From contig JAJPJG010000047.1 in NCBI GenBank assembly GCA_021324395.1, forward strand, positions 1-64,000: DNA of 64,000 nucleotides, in the 5' to 3' direction. Source of the DNA: Spartobacteria bacterium. GTDB lineage: Bacteria > Verrucomicrobiota > Verrucomicrobiia > Chthoniobacterales > Chthoniobacteraceae. Position 1 is the stretch's first letter; every line of letters starts with the position of its first letter. Shown one piece after another: positions 28,517 to 37,251 of the stretch. The notes beneath the pieces are model-generated. The model was not told the origin of the DNA. It was given only the letters and a program-made list of their open reading frames with translations, and did no database searches. The position numbers and the translations under genes are program-made.

Positions 28517-28851
28517 GGCTTTACCTCGGGGTTCATTTCCAAAAAGAAATCAAATGGATCGCGATGTTCGGGGCACTCGGCAAATGAAACGTCCCAGTTA
28601 AATGCCGTGTGAAAATTATCAGACTTATCAAGCAGTGATGGCGTGAGATGCAGGCGGTTTTCGCGCACTTCGTATTCCCATTGTGGCCAGCTCGTCGGCA
28701 GCTCGGGCGTTCCCTTTTTATGGCAGGCAATCCAGTGCCACGGTTTTCCTTTTTGTGCCGGGTTGACGAATGCGAGCGCGTCGCAGGTTCCGGCGGGATG
28801 TTCAAACTTCCCGCGTGCAAGCACGCAACACACGGTAATCACGTCACTCAT
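28513..28851 (-). CDS. Hypothetical protein, first gene of the leftward tail cluster
   Basis: 112 aa from ATG 28851; the open frame continues upstream to 28947, but that would read through the divergent promoter. It contains KPWHWIACHKKGTPELP and a C-terminal acidic segment. A small-domain glycosyltransferase-like or minor tail protein are both possible; no motif settles it. Confidence 0.6.
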   Translation of the reverse strand: MSDVITVCCVLARGKFEHPAGTCDALAFVNPAQKGKPWHWIACHKKGTPELPTSWPQWEYEVRENRLHLTPSLLDKSDNFHTAFNWDVSFAECPEHRDPFDFFLEMNPEVKP

Positions 28852-28946
28852 GGCTCGCCTTGTGCCGCATCTCACGGTGTTTTGCAAAACAAAACATTTT
28901 CTTTGACCGCTTATCGCAAAACTGATTAGCGTTCCTATCCCACCCA
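28852..28946. promoter_or_regulatory. Divergent promoter region with a 14-base palindrome
   Basis: It separates the leftward tail cluster from the rightward replication genes. TGTTTTGCAAAACA (28878-28891) is a perfect palindrome, a likely operator for a dimeric repressor. TTGACC (28903) could be a -35 for the rightward genes; the -10 candidate is weak. Confidence 0.55.
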
Positions 28947-29150
28947 ATGTCGCAAACGAACCTTCTGTCAGCAGACGCCATCGCCAAGAACCTGGGGCGT
29001 CATCCCGTTTCCGTCTGGCGCGCTATCCAGCGCCTCAAGCTTGAACCAAAGTCCACTTCCGGGCCGTTCAAGTTCTACGATGCCGATGACCAGGAGAAGA
29101 TCCGCGAAGCAATGCGCGCACCCAATCGCAGGCTGGAGGTGTTGCCGTGA
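28947..29150 (+). CDS. Small HTH DNA-binding protein
   Basis: 67 aa. LLSADAIAKNLGRHPVSVW is a Cro/resolvase-like helix-turn-helix, followed by KLEPKSTSGPFKFYDADD, where a regulator may bend toward the operator. It lies next to the 14-base palindrome and is coupled to the next gene by GTGA. It may regulate the divergent promoter. Confidence 0.7.
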   Translation: MSQTNLLSADAIAKNLGRHPVSVWRAIQRLKLEPKSTSGPFKFYDADDQEKIREAMRAPNRRLEVLP

Positions 29151-29359
29151 GCCGATTTGCATTTTGCGATAACTGCGGGTGCAAAGACGATTGGGCCATG
29201 AAGAAGGGGCAACCGTTCCTGCCTTCGGGCGCCCTGATTCTGCTTCGCGCAGCAGACGGCGGCGACGAACCCGAGCACACGCTGGAAATATGTGAGGACT
29301 GCAAAGCCCGGCTTTTGAAAGCGTTTCCGGCGTTGGCAAAAATAGTGGAGGCACGATGA
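29147..29359 (+). CDS. Small zinc-finger-like protein
   Basis: 70 aa with a GTG start overlapping the previous stop. Two CxxC pairs (FCDNCGC near the N-terminus and CEDCKA near residue 50) suggest one zinc site. The middle is acidic and the end helical. It is coupled to the primase-helicase (29356-29359), so perhaps it is part of replication. Confidence 0.65.
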   Translation: MSRFAFCDNCGCKDDWAMKKGQPFLPSGALILLRAADGGDEPEHTLEICEDCKARLLKAFPALAKIVEAR

Positions 29360-32300
29360 GCGATTCGATGATGCAAATATGGCAGGAGGCATGGGACCGT
29401 CTGCCGCTTCCGATGCTGATGACGCGGATCGGCGACGGCCATTTCACAGTTAAAGGCGCACATTGCCCATTTTGTCAGGACACCAAAAAGCGGTTCAGTG
29501 TTTACAAGGAAGGCAACCGCCACTTTTTCAAGTGCTTCAAGCCCGACTGCCCCGCCAACAACCCGGAGCATGGGCACGGCGAGCTCGGCTACCTCGCGCT
29601 GCGCACCGGCAAGAGCCTCGACGATTGCAAGCGCGAATACCTTTTGCTGGCGCTCCCCGAGCGCACCGACGAGATCAATCGCATCTTCGAGAGCGGACTT
29701 CCATCATCCGTGCGCGAGCCATCGGAACGCCGCGAAGCGCCGATCGACCCGCGCCTTTCCAGCGAGCCGCGCAATCTCTGGCACCTGATCTGGCAGCGGC
29801 TTGCCCTCACCGGACCCGACCGCGAGAGCCTGAAGAAAAAGCGCGGCTTTACCGATGAGACGATTACCCGGCTCGGCTATCGGTCCAATAACCAATCCAA
29901 CCGCCCGATCATCGAGGCGATCGCGCAGGAGAAAGGCGTCGAGCCATTGCTGGAGGAAGGGCTCTACGTCGAGGGCGAACGCGGCCCGCGCCCAAGCGGA
30001 CAGTTGCTCGGCTACGGCATCACCGGCAAAAAGGATTCGAGCGACAATGAGATTTGGGAAATCACGCAACCGCCGATCATTCCCTATCTCGATGAAAGCG
30101 GCGTCCCGTTTTACCTGCGTCCGCACAAGGGCGGCTTCAAGCGGCAGGCAAACGAGTTCGAGGATGATCGCTATGTGAGCGAACTGCTCGGGCAGGACCC
30201 CGATTGCGCGGCGCACGTCTATTGCCCGTTCACGCTCTCGGATCTCGTCGCGGAGTTCGACGGCCGCTGCATCCTCACCGAGGGTGAGTTCAAGGTCGGC
30301 GCGCTTTTTCAAACCCGCATTCCCGCCTGCGCAGCGCCCGGCATCACGTTCATTCGCAACGCCACCTTCCGCAAGGAGCTCGTCTCGGTGCTCAAAAAAT
30401 TCGGCGTGCGCGAAGTAATCATTTGCTTCGACAACGAGGTAAAGGACGACCCGAACTTTCCCGACAAATACAAGCCAGACCCCACGAAACGCTGGGACAC
30501 GCAGGTCTGGGCGGAATACGCAGCACTGGTTCTCCGCGAGCATTTCAAGGTCAGGATCGGATGGCTCCCGAATGAGCTGCGTGTCGATGGCAAGGCCGAC
30601 TTCGATGGCGTGCTCGCCGGCTTCGTCCACGGCGTCAAAGGCCATCCGGTTTTTTCCAGCGCGCTCGGCCTGACCGATGGCACCCGCGCCGCCCGCCGCG
30701 TCTTCCGCGAGGTGGTCGAGAAGGCGACCGAGAAGACACCGCTCGATCTTTTCCCGTCCGAGTCGCGACGCATCATCGAGTTCAAGCTCCAGCAGCTTTT
30801 TTATAAGCCGCTCGTCGCCGCCGGCGGGGAACGTGAAGCGAAGCTGGCCAAAAAATACGGCCGCACTTCGACGGTAAGTGTCCTCATCGACGAGCTGCCA
30901 TTACTGATAAAGGGTGAACCGATCGACGAGGATCTCGCGCAGGCGCTGAGGTCGGTGCGCGGCTGCTATTACGATCGCGAGAGCGTGCGCAAGGAGGAAT
31001 ACGCCCGGCTCATCGCGATAAAAAATAAGATCGAGGGCGCACTCGCCGCCGGCTGCATCGGCGACGAAACCCTCACCAGCGACCAGCGCCACACGCTCAA
31101 GATTCTCCTATCCGCTGTGTTCGAGCGGCTGCGCGGGCTGCCGGTTCCAATCACAAACTTCGTGCTCTCATGCGAGTTCAAGTTGCATCCATCCGATGGC
31201 AAAGCGATCCGGCTCGTGAAGATTCGCAACTCCGACGACTCCGGAAAGACCGCCGCCGCCGACAAGCTCTGGCGCTGCGCACCCACCGACCTCGCGCGCG
31301 TCGCAAACTTCCGTGAATGGCTGCTCGGCACCGCGCGCGGCGCCGCCCGCGGGATGCGCGACGAGCATTTGCAGTTCCTGACGATCGACATGGATAAGCA
31401 CTCTTATCTGCGCGACATCTTCGAGGTCGATCACTACGGCTGGCACAAGGAAACCGGCATCTGGTTTTTCGGCGACTCGGCTTACGTCGAGGTTCCGGAG
31501 AAGGGCACGCAGCGCATCGAGGCCGACCACGATAACATCTTCTGGCACGAAGGCATCGGCTATCAGATTGACTCCAGTATCGACGAGCGCGGCACGACGT
31601 TCGAACAGGGCGCGCCGCTGTTGCTCTCACCGCAGGACCGCACGAAGAAGGAGAACGGTGAACCAAGACAAATCTTCACGCAACTCGCGCAGGATTTGTT
31701 CGATACCATCGGCGGTTATGAAGGCTGGATCGCCCTCGGCATCATGCTCGCCTACGGCGCAGGGCCCGAGCTGCTCAAGATGGGCGGGCATCCCGGCAAC
31801 TGGCTCTACGGAAAAATGTCGAGCGGCAAAACCACCGTCGCGCGATGGCTGCTTCGCATCTGGGGGTTCAAGCACCTCGATGGCATCGGCATCGACGACC
31901 GCACTACGCACGTCGGCATGAACCGATTCCTCGCCCAATACTCCTGCCTCCCCGTCTGGTTCGACGAATACCGGCGCGACCAGTGCGACGCACAAAAGGA
32001 AAGCGTGATTCGCGGCGCATTCGATCGCAACGCCGGCGCGAAGGGCATCGCCGATCATTCCAACCGCACCCGCTCGGCCAAGCTCCGCACCACGCCGATG
32101 ATCACCGGCGAGACCGGATCGACCGATGCCGCCACGCGATCGCGCTACACGCAGATCCACGTCAGCGAACACAACCGCATCGGCGACGGCACCGTGCGCT
32201 ACCAGCGCATGCAGGAGGACAGCAAGCATTACTACCAGATCGGGCGTTTCATCATGGAGCACCGCGGCAAATTCGCCGAGGAAGTCTGCCACCAACTCGA

Positions 32301-32982
32301 AGGCTGGATGCACAACAAGGAGGTCCGCACCGCTATCCCGAATGAACGCGTGCGACTCGTGCACGGCGTCGCCTACGTCGCGATGGATGCGCTCGATACC
32401 GTGCTCGAGTCAAAGTTGCAGGGGCTCAGTGACTACTTCAGATTCCTCCTGCAACACGCCTCGGAATCGCTCGCGCAGGTAAAACAGGAGACTTTCCTCA
32501 ATAGCTTCTGGCGCGACGTTACCAACGGCCTGAAAACGGGAAAGGTCCACAAGAAATTCTTCCGCGTCCGCTACGCACTCGTTCGCCCGGACGGTTCGAT
32601 CGTGAAGGAGGAAAACGGCAACGGCCGCCCGTTCCTCTACATCGACTACGGCAGCGTGTTTAACGAATACGCACAGGACAAGCGGAGCCGCAACGAGTCT
32701 GTTCCGCTCGATGTGAACTCCATCGGGCGCGAACTCAGCAAGGAACCCTACTTTATGCCGCCGCCCAAGCGGGACGGCGAGCGCTGCCATCGCATTCCCA
32801 TCGATGGCAACAAGGCGTTGTGCTGGGTGATCTCACTTAGCGCGGACTCCACGAGCGAGCGAACCTTCCCATTCATACAGGATCTCGTTCCAATCGTCTG
32901 CGACGAGGAAATGGCGAAACGGCTAGCCAGAGACAAAATCATCCAGGGCGACGACGAGGAAGACGAGGTCATCGCCGCCTAG
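29356..32982 (+). CDS. Primase-helicase (zinc finger + TOPRIM-like + AAA helicase)
   Basis: 1208 aa. Residues 37-65 form a CHC2/CCCC-type zinc finger (HCPFCQD, KCFKPDCP) as in DnaG-type primases. Residues about 300-365 resemble a TOPRIM domain (CILTEGEFKVGA, VIICFDNEV). A P-loop ATPase domain follows, with Walker A GKMSSGKTT near 818 and a Walker B-like LPVWFDEYR near 864, similar to plasmid DUF927/SF3-type helicases. It is probably the element's replicative primase-helicase. It is coupled to a zinc-finger gene upstream and followed by an iteron-like region, which suits an origin. Confidence 0.85.
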   Translation: MSDSMMQIWQEAWDRLPLPMLMTRIGDGHFTVKGAHCPFCQDTKKRFSVYKEGNRHFFKCFKPDCPANNPEHGHGELGYLALRTGKSLDDCKREYLLLALPERTDEINRIFESGLPSSVREPSERREAPIDPRLSSEPRNLWHLIWQRLALTGPDRESLKKKRGFTDETITRLGYRSNNQSNRPIIEAIAQEKGVEPLLEEGLYVEGERGPRPSGQLLGYGITGKKDSSDNEIWEITQPPIIPYLDESGVPFYLRPHKGGFKRQANEFEDDRYVSELLGQDPDCAAHVYCPFTLSDLVAEFDGRCILTEGEFKVGALFQTRIPACAAPGITFIRNATFRKELVSVLKKFGVREVIICFDNEVKDDPNFPDKYKPDPTKRWDTQVWAEYAALVLREHFKVRIGWLPNELRVDGKADFDGVLAGFVHGVKGHPVFSSALGLTDGTRAARRVFREVVEKATEKTPLDLFPSESRRIIEFKLQQLFYKPLVAAGGEREAKLAKKYGRTSTVSVLIDELPLLIKGEPIDEDLAQALRSVRGCYYDRESVRKEEYARLIAIKNKIEGALAAGCIGDETLTSDQRHTLKILLSAVFERLRGLPVPITNFVLSCEFKLHPSDGKAIRLVKIRNSDDSGKTAAADKLWRCAPTDLARVANFREWLLGTARGAARGMRDEHLQFLTIDMDKHSYLRDIFEVDHYGWHKETGIWFFGDSAYVEVPEKGTQRIEADHDNIFWHEGIGYQIDSSIDERGTTFEQGAPLLLSPQDRTKKENGEPRQIFTQLAQDLFDTIGGYEGWIALGIMLAYGAGPELLKMGGHPGNWLYGKMSSGKTTVARWLLRIWGFKHLDGIGIDDRTTHVGMNRFLAQYSCLPVWFDEYRRDQCDAQKESVIRGAFDRNAGAKGIADHSNRTRSAKLRTTPMITGETGSTDAATRSRYTQIHVSEHNRIGDGTVRYQRMQEDSKHYYQIGRFIMEHRGKFAEEVCHQLEGWMHNKEVRTAIPNERVRLVHGVAYVAMDALDTVLESKLQGLSDYFRFLLQHASESLAQVKQETFLNSFWRDVTNGLKTGKVHKKFFRVRYALVRPDGSIVKEENGNGRPFLYIDYGSVFNEYAQDKRSRNESVPLDVNSIGRELSKEPYFMPPPKRDGERCHRIPIDGNKALCWVISLSADSTSERTFPFIQDLVPIVCDEEMAKRLARDKIIQGDDEEDEVIAA

Positions 32983-33083
32983 CCGCCCCGCGTCCCCAAG
33001 GTTCACGGGGTTTCGTTTTTGATTCCGACCGCTGCAAGCTGACGTGCTGCCACTTGCTTGAACCTCGCTCGCCTTTCGCGGTT

Positions 33084-33099
33084 TCTTTCATGTGAAACT
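33084..33099. repeat. parS-like 16-mer
   Basis: TCTTTCATGTGAAACT matches the canonical parS TGTTTCACGTGAAACA at 13 of 16 positions. It lies just before the TGCCACC array. Confidence 0.4.
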
Positions 33100-33171
33100 A
33101 TGAGGCGCTCCGACCGCCAATCACGCGGTTTTCGCATCCATTGTTTCATATGATAGTTAAGGTTTCCGTAA

Positions 33172-33465
33172 TGCCACCATTTTGCGGTGTCGCTGCCACC
33201 ATCCGGTGTCGATGGAAGTCCATGCTCGGTGTGAGTTTAACATATCTTGCCACCCTGCCACCGTTTTCGCGGCACATATCCCAATAGTGCCCAGTTCTGC
33301 CGTTCGCCAGCCGCCGACGAGCAGATCGATTGTGTTTTGCTTCGCGTCGTATACCGTTTTTTAGGTGGCAACGGTGGCATGGTCTTTATTTTGTGAATAA
33401 CTTGTTAGTTACTCAAAAGATACAGATGCCACCGGCCTTGCCACCGGCTTGCCACCATGGTGGCC
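33172..33465. repeat. Iteron-like TGCCACC/GGTGGCA array
   Basis: TGCCACC at 33172, 33194, 33248, 33256, 33427, 33439 and 33450; GGTGGCA at 33364 and 33373; near-copy GGTGGCC at 33459. Nine exact copies occur in under 300 bases. The two orientations form a palindrome around 33450-33465. Confidence 0.75.
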
Positions 33466-33545
33466 TGCTTTTGTCTAGCCTCGCCGTTAGCGAAATAGCT
33501 TGCTTTTTATGCAGCCTACCTCACATGCTGCCACGTAGAACTGTC

Positions 33546-34040
33546 ATGCCCAAGCTGATCACACAACGTCGCACGCGCCGAAAGGCTCCACCGTGCGGAC
33601 GCATCGTCGAGACCTTCGAGCCGCACTCGCCTTTCCAGCTCCTGATCGACGGCCGTCGCTCGCAGCTCGGGCTTTCCACGCGCGAGCTCGCGCGCAACAT
33701 GGATGAGATCGCTCCCACGCGCCAGAGCACCCTCTGGATGTGGCTGCACAACAAAAACGGATACCCCTCGCCCCGCTCGCTCAAGCCGAAACATATCACC
33801 GCCTTCTCAAAGGTTCTGAAACTCAGCGCGCAGGAGATCAAGGACGCCATCGACGCCTCGCGCCCCATGTTCCGGCCCGGCCAGATTCCCACTCCCGCGC
33901 CCTCGTTGGACGCGATTCAGTCTTTGATCGATATCCTCGGCAACGACAAACGGAAATGGGTGCCTCGCGGCTACGTCATCAACCTCGCCAAGAACCTCCA
34001 CAATGGCCTCCTCCACGCGCAGAAAGATACTCGCCGTTAG
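33546..34040 (+). CDS. XRE-type HTH regulator
   Basis: 164 aa from ATG 33546; the frame is open further upstream but that part lies in the repeat region. LGLSTRELARNMDEIAPTRQ and the following STLWMWLH look like a Cro/CI-type helix-turn-helix, then basic linker RSLKPKHITAFSK. It may repress or initiate replication from the adjacent repeats, or regulate gene expression. Its end overlaps the next gene by 38 bases. Confidence 0.7.
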   Translation: MPKLITQRRTRRKAPPCGRIVETFEPHSPFQLLIDGRRSQLGLSTRELARNMDEIAPTRQSTLWMWLHNKNGYPSPRSLKPKHITAFSKVLKLSAQEIKDAIDASRPMFRPGQIPTPAPSLDAIQSLIDILGNDKRKWVPRGYVINLAKNLHNGLLHAQKDTRR

Positions 34041-34308
34041 CCTCTCCATAGCTGCCGCCGCACTCATCATCGGTGCGTGGTCGTCGCGACCCCGAGCCCC
34101 TCGTCTTGCGGTCCCTGATTTGAAAGAGGTTTCTGTTTTGGATCACTGCCCCGACCTCGTCCACGGCTACGAATCCCCTGACCCCGCGTTCTACACGGCC
34201 AACAACGCGCCGGTGATGATCACCGAGCGCCGGCGATTCTTTCTGAAGGTAAAGCTGCAGGACGGCCGCGAAGGATGGGTTCCCGATCGCTGGGTGATTG
34301 AAAAGTAA
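34003..34308 (+). CDS. Small membrane-anchored SH3-like protein
   Basis: 101 aa. An N-terminal membrane segment (LAVSLSIAAAALIIGAW) is followed by an SH3b-like tail (FFLKVKLQDGREGWVPDRWV). It may be anchored in the inner membrane with its C-terminus outside. It overlaps the preceding gene by 38 bases in another frame, and an AAAGTWACTT site overlaps its stop. Confidence 0.65.
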   Translation: MASSTRRKILAVSLSIAAAALIIGAWSSRPRAPRLAVPDLKEVSVLDHCPDLVHGYESPDPAFYTANNAPVMITERRRFFLKVKLQDGREGWVPDRWVIEK

Positions 34309-34311
34309 CTT
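34302..34311. repeat. AT palindrome site 3 (AAAGTAACTT)
   Basis: Overlaps the stop codon of the SH3-like gene. Confidence 0.6.
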
Positions 34312-34610
34312 GGGATAACGCGCGCTCATCGTCGCCTCCCGAATGCCGCTATAATTTCGGGGCGCGCGCGCCGCAAAACCTATCCCCCTCTGTAAACCGG
34401 CTAAAGGTGCTTTGCGGCTGTGCGCCTCGTTTCGGTGGACGTTTTACAGAGTAAAATCGCCCCGCGAATCCGGCGCGCCGCGCGCAGAAAAAACGCGCGC
34501 CGTTTCCGTAGGTGGCCGCACGCGTTCGGGCATTATATTAGATGCACGCAGCGCAGCGGCACGATGCCGCAAGCGGGCAACTAGCAAAACAACACAAACG
34601 AAAGCAAAAC
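34309..34610. other. Gene-free leader of the GCGC-rich gene
   Basis: It holds a GC palindrome (34358-34373) and a long-range inverted repeat CTCTGTAAA (34388) / TTTACAGAG (34443). TATATT near 34531 is a plausible -10 box. The final 30 bases are A/C-rich, like the leaders of 23417 and 45712. Confidence 0.45.
34358..34373. repeat. GC palindrome site 1
   Basis: Imperfect copy, core GGCGCGCGCGCC (34361-34372). One of seven related sites. Confidence 0.6.
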
Positions 34611-36662
34611 ATGCAAACATCAAAAAAAGCAGTTCACACACACGGGGCACGGGGCGCGGGGCATCGCGTCCAACATACCAAGACAAACAACAACAGCGCG
34701 CCTGCGGCGCGGATTGAGGGGACGCGCGGCGATGCCGCGCAAAGCGACGCGCCTGCGGCGCAAGCGTGTCCGCTGTTCGCGGTGGCCGCAACCTATGGCG
34801 CGGACGGCGAGGGCGGCACGGTGGCCGTTCACGCGCGGGGCATCGGGGCGGCGGTCGGCGTGCTCGCGGCGCGAGCGGCGCAGCGGTTCGCGGTCAAGTG
34901 GTCGGGCGGATTCGCATTCGAGTCCAAGCACCAGCGCGACGCGGACGGCGCGCCTGTGGTCAAGTGGCGCGGCGGCGGTGAAACCTTGTCAGCGTCGGAC
35001 GTTGACGAGATACGCGGCGTCTATGCCGTGGAGTTTGCACGCGCCTCGCGCGTGGCCGTCGTGCCGTCTGCGCTGCGCGATCTGTGGGCGCGGGATTATG
35101 CGGCGGCGGTCGGCTGGCGTGCGGTGCGCGCGTGGCGTGCGGCATTGCGAGCGGGTTCAAAGCTCGCGCGCCGCTACCTCTACGGGCGCACGTTCGGCGC
35201 GGGGTGCGAGCGAAACGAAACGGTGAGTCTCGCGAGCGATGCGGACTTGTCGCGGCTCGTGGCCGCGTTCGGTCGGCGCGACGCGGACGGCGCGGCGGCG
35301 GATGATTGGCAAACGGGCGCGGCGGTTTCGGTGATCGAGGACGCGGACGGTGCGGCATCCTGCGTGCATCCTTACGCGCACGGTCGCGACGGCGCAGAGC
35401 GGCGCGGCGGTCGCAAGCTTTCGCGCACGGTTGGCGACGTGGCGCGCCTGCGTCGCGAGGTCGCGCACGCTCGCAATTGCCTTCGCGCGCATTGGCTTTG
35501 CGGCGCGGAGTCGCGCAAGTGGGCGGCGGGTTTCCGTGGCGACAACACGCTGTTGCGTTCCGTGGTCGCGGTCGCGCGGGGGGCGGGGCTCTCTGCGCTC
35601 GCGGATGCGGGTTTTGACAGCCTGTTGAGCGATGGCGAGGCCGCGCCGCTTTGCGTCAAGTGCGCCTGCACTCCCGCAATCGCGAGCGGCGACGCGGAAC
35701 CGTGCGACGATTGCCGCAAAGCGCGCCGCACGGTCGCAACGGATGCAATGCGCGCACGCGTCGCGGACTTCCGGCGGCGGCTCGCCAGTGGCGATTTGCT
35801 GCTGACTGACAAGCCGCAAGCGGTGGCCGATGCGTTGTTGATTCACTACGGCGCACGGCGCGGCGGCGCGGCGGCGCGTGCAATGGTTGGTGCAATCGCT
35901 CCGGGCATTCCGGGCGCGGCGCGGCGGCGGTCACTCGCGGATGAGTGCCGGAGCGACGCGGCGCGCGCGTTGATCGAGCGCGCGGCGGCTCGCATCGAGT
36001 CCGCGCGGGCGGTTGTGGTGATTGATACCGGCGACGCGCCGCGCATCGTGGCGCGTTCGTTCACAGTCACGACGACGGGGCGCGGGGCGTATCGGCTCGC
36101 AACAGCCTTGCAATTCGCGACGGCGGACGTGTCACGCTTCACGCGTGGCGCGACGACGGGCGCGGCGGCTCGCGTGGCGGCGGCGGCGGTGCTCGCCACA
36201 AAGGGCGAGCGTCGCGACTATGCCGCACGCATCCGGCGCGGGGCGGCGGTGAGGCGCGCGCGCGGTCGCGAGCTGGTGAGCATGGCGGCGGGGCGGGCGG
36301 CTCAAGCGGAGCACAGCGCGCGCGAGCTGGCGCGGCTGCGCGAGGCCGCCGCATATTGCGGCGGACTGGTTGACGCGGCGGCGGCGGCGCGACTGGTGGC
36401 GCACTACGGCGGCGCGGCGGCGCGGCTCGCGCGGGCAATCGCGCACGCTGGCGAGGTTCGCGAGTTGGACGCGGCGACGCTCGCACGCGCGGCGACACGG
36501 ACGGCTGCGGCTCGCGTCAAAGCACGGCGCGACGCGGCGCGCGCTCGCGTGGCATCGTGCGAGCATCGGCTTTCGTCCGATGCGTTCGCGCGCATGATTG
36601 CGCGGCGGCTCGCACGGTCGCGCGCGGACTTTGAAGCGTCACTAGGCATTCAAACCGCCTAG
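34611..36662 (+). CDS. Very GCGC-rich hypothetical protein with a Cys-pair motif
   Basis: 683 aa from ATG 34611 (an A/C-rich leader precedes it; the in-frame ATG at 34542 lacks it). The protein is mostly Ala, Arg, Asp, Gly and Val. It begins MQTSKKAVHTHG; residues about 370-393 contain LCVKCAC and CDDCRKARR, a possible zinc site. A long Arg/Ala-rich helical C-terminal half may bind DNA or form coiled coil. GCGC tetranucleotides and GCG codons are far denser than in neighbours, suggesting separate origin or selection on DNA sequence. No known family is recognised. A strong terminator follows. Confidence 0.7.
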   Translation: MQTSKKAVHTHGARGAGHRVQHTKTNNNSAPAARIEGTRGDAAQSDAPAAQACPLFAVAATYGADGEGGTVAVHARGIGAAVGVLAARAAQRFAVKWSGGFAFESKHQRDADGAPVVKWRGGGETLSASDVDEIRGVYAVEFARASRVAVVPSALRDLWARDYAAAVGWRAVRAWRAALRAGSKLARRYLYGRTFGAGCERNETVSLASDADLSRLVAAFGRRDADGAAADDWQTGAAVSVIEDADGAASCVHPYAHGRDGAERRGGRKLSRTVGDVARLRREVAHARNCLRAHWLCGAESRKWAAGFRGDNTLLRSVVAVARGAGLSALADAGFDSLLSDGEAAPLCVKCACTPAIASGDAEPCDDCRKARRTVATDAMRARVADFRRRLASGDLLLTDKPQAVADALLIHYGARRGGAAARAMVGAIAPGIPGAARRRSLADECRSDAARALIERAAARIESARAVVVIDTGDAPRIVARSFTVTTTGRGAYRLATALQFATADVSRFTRGATTGAAARVAAAAVLATKGERRDYAARIRRGAAVRRARGRELVSMAAGRAAQAEHSARELARLREAAAYCGGLVDAAAAARLVAHYGGAAARLARAIAHAGEVRELDAATLARAATRTAAARVKARRDAARARVASCEHRLSSDAFARMIARRLARSRADFEASLGIQTA

Positions 36663-36681
36663 CAGCGGCGCGGCTCAATCG

Positions 36682-36716
36682 AGCGGCGCGGGTTCAATCC
36701 CGCGCCGCTTTTTTTT
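36682..36716 (+). terminator. Rho-independent terminator after the GCGC-rich gene
   Basis: Perfect 11-bp stem AGCGGCGCGGG / CCCGCGCCGCT, loop TTCAAT, then a T-tract. Confidence 0.9.
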
Positions 36717-36990
36717 GTGTCCGCATGGCCGCGCACCAGGGCGCGCATTTGTCCTGGTGCGCGTCGCATCGCACGCGGGGCGCGGGGCGAGTATCAACAT
36801 AGCGGGGCGGGGTGCGTTCGCTCAATAGCGGGCAACGTCGCGCAATGTTTTTTCTCATTCGTGCGAAAATCGGCGCGCGGGCGCGCTTTCGTCGCGATCT
36901 GGCGCGACGGGGCGCGGGGCGGCTCTAGCCATGCGGCGCGCGGGGATCGGCGCGCGACAAATCAACGGTGCGCGGCGGCGGCGCGCTTGT

Positions 36991-37074
36991 CGAATAACTC
37001 ACAGCCGCGCGTATAACATACGACGGCGGGGAGTCTCTCCCCGCCCCGCCTCGCAAAACGGGGCGCGCGCGCCC
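36991..37074. repeat. Module 1: conserved box, hairpin, GC palindrome
   Basis: 24-base box beginning CGAATAACTCACAGCCG, then a perfect 9-bp hairpin GGCGGGGAG/CTCCCCGCC, then the palindrome GGGCGCGCGCGCCC (37061-37074). Confidence 0.7.
37060..37074. repeat. GC palindrome site 2
   Basis: GGGGCGCGCGCGCCC with an AAAAC flank on the left and TAAAAC on the right. Confidence 0.75.
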
Positions 37075-37168
37075 TAAAACGGCGCGGCGCGCAACGGTTT
37101 GCGACGCGGACGGCGCGGCGGTCAATGCGGGGCGCGGGGCGCGGATTCGATGAAACGGACACGCGGCG

Positions 37169-37251
37169 CGAATAACTCGCAGCCGCGCGTATTAAGACAA
37201 AGGCAAAGCGGCGCACGGCGCGCCGCTTGTAATTTTAGGGCGCGCGCGCCC
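37169..37251. repeat. Module 2: conserved box, hairpin, GC palindrome
   Basis: The box begins CGAATAACTCGCAGCCG (one base different from module 1), then an 8-bp hairpin AGCGGCGC/GCGCCGCT, then GGGCGCGCGCGCCC at 37238. The box-to-palindrome distance is 69 versus 70 in module 1. Confidence 0.7.
37238..37251. repeat. GC palindrome site 3
   Basis: Exact GGGCGCGCGCGCCC flanked by ATTTTA and TGATTTTT. Confidence 0.75.

Larger units (their letters stand above)
32983..33545. other. Gene-free region: candidate replication origin
   Basis: 563 bases, AT-richer than its surroundings. It holds seven direct TGCCACC and two GGTGGCA copies at 33172-33456 plus a parS-like site at 33084. It lies between the primase-helicase and an HTH regulator. 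Position and repeats fit an iteron-type origin, not proven here. Confidence 0.6.

Noticed and set aside
34714-36649. Several frames overlapping the 683-aa gene on both strands
   Set aside because: Extreme GC content removes stop codons in all frames; only the 34611 frame has a leader, Cys motif and terminator in order.
36717-37216. Arg-rich short frames on both strands
   Set aside because: They follow GCGC-rich structured DNA and lack start signals and protein-like composition.
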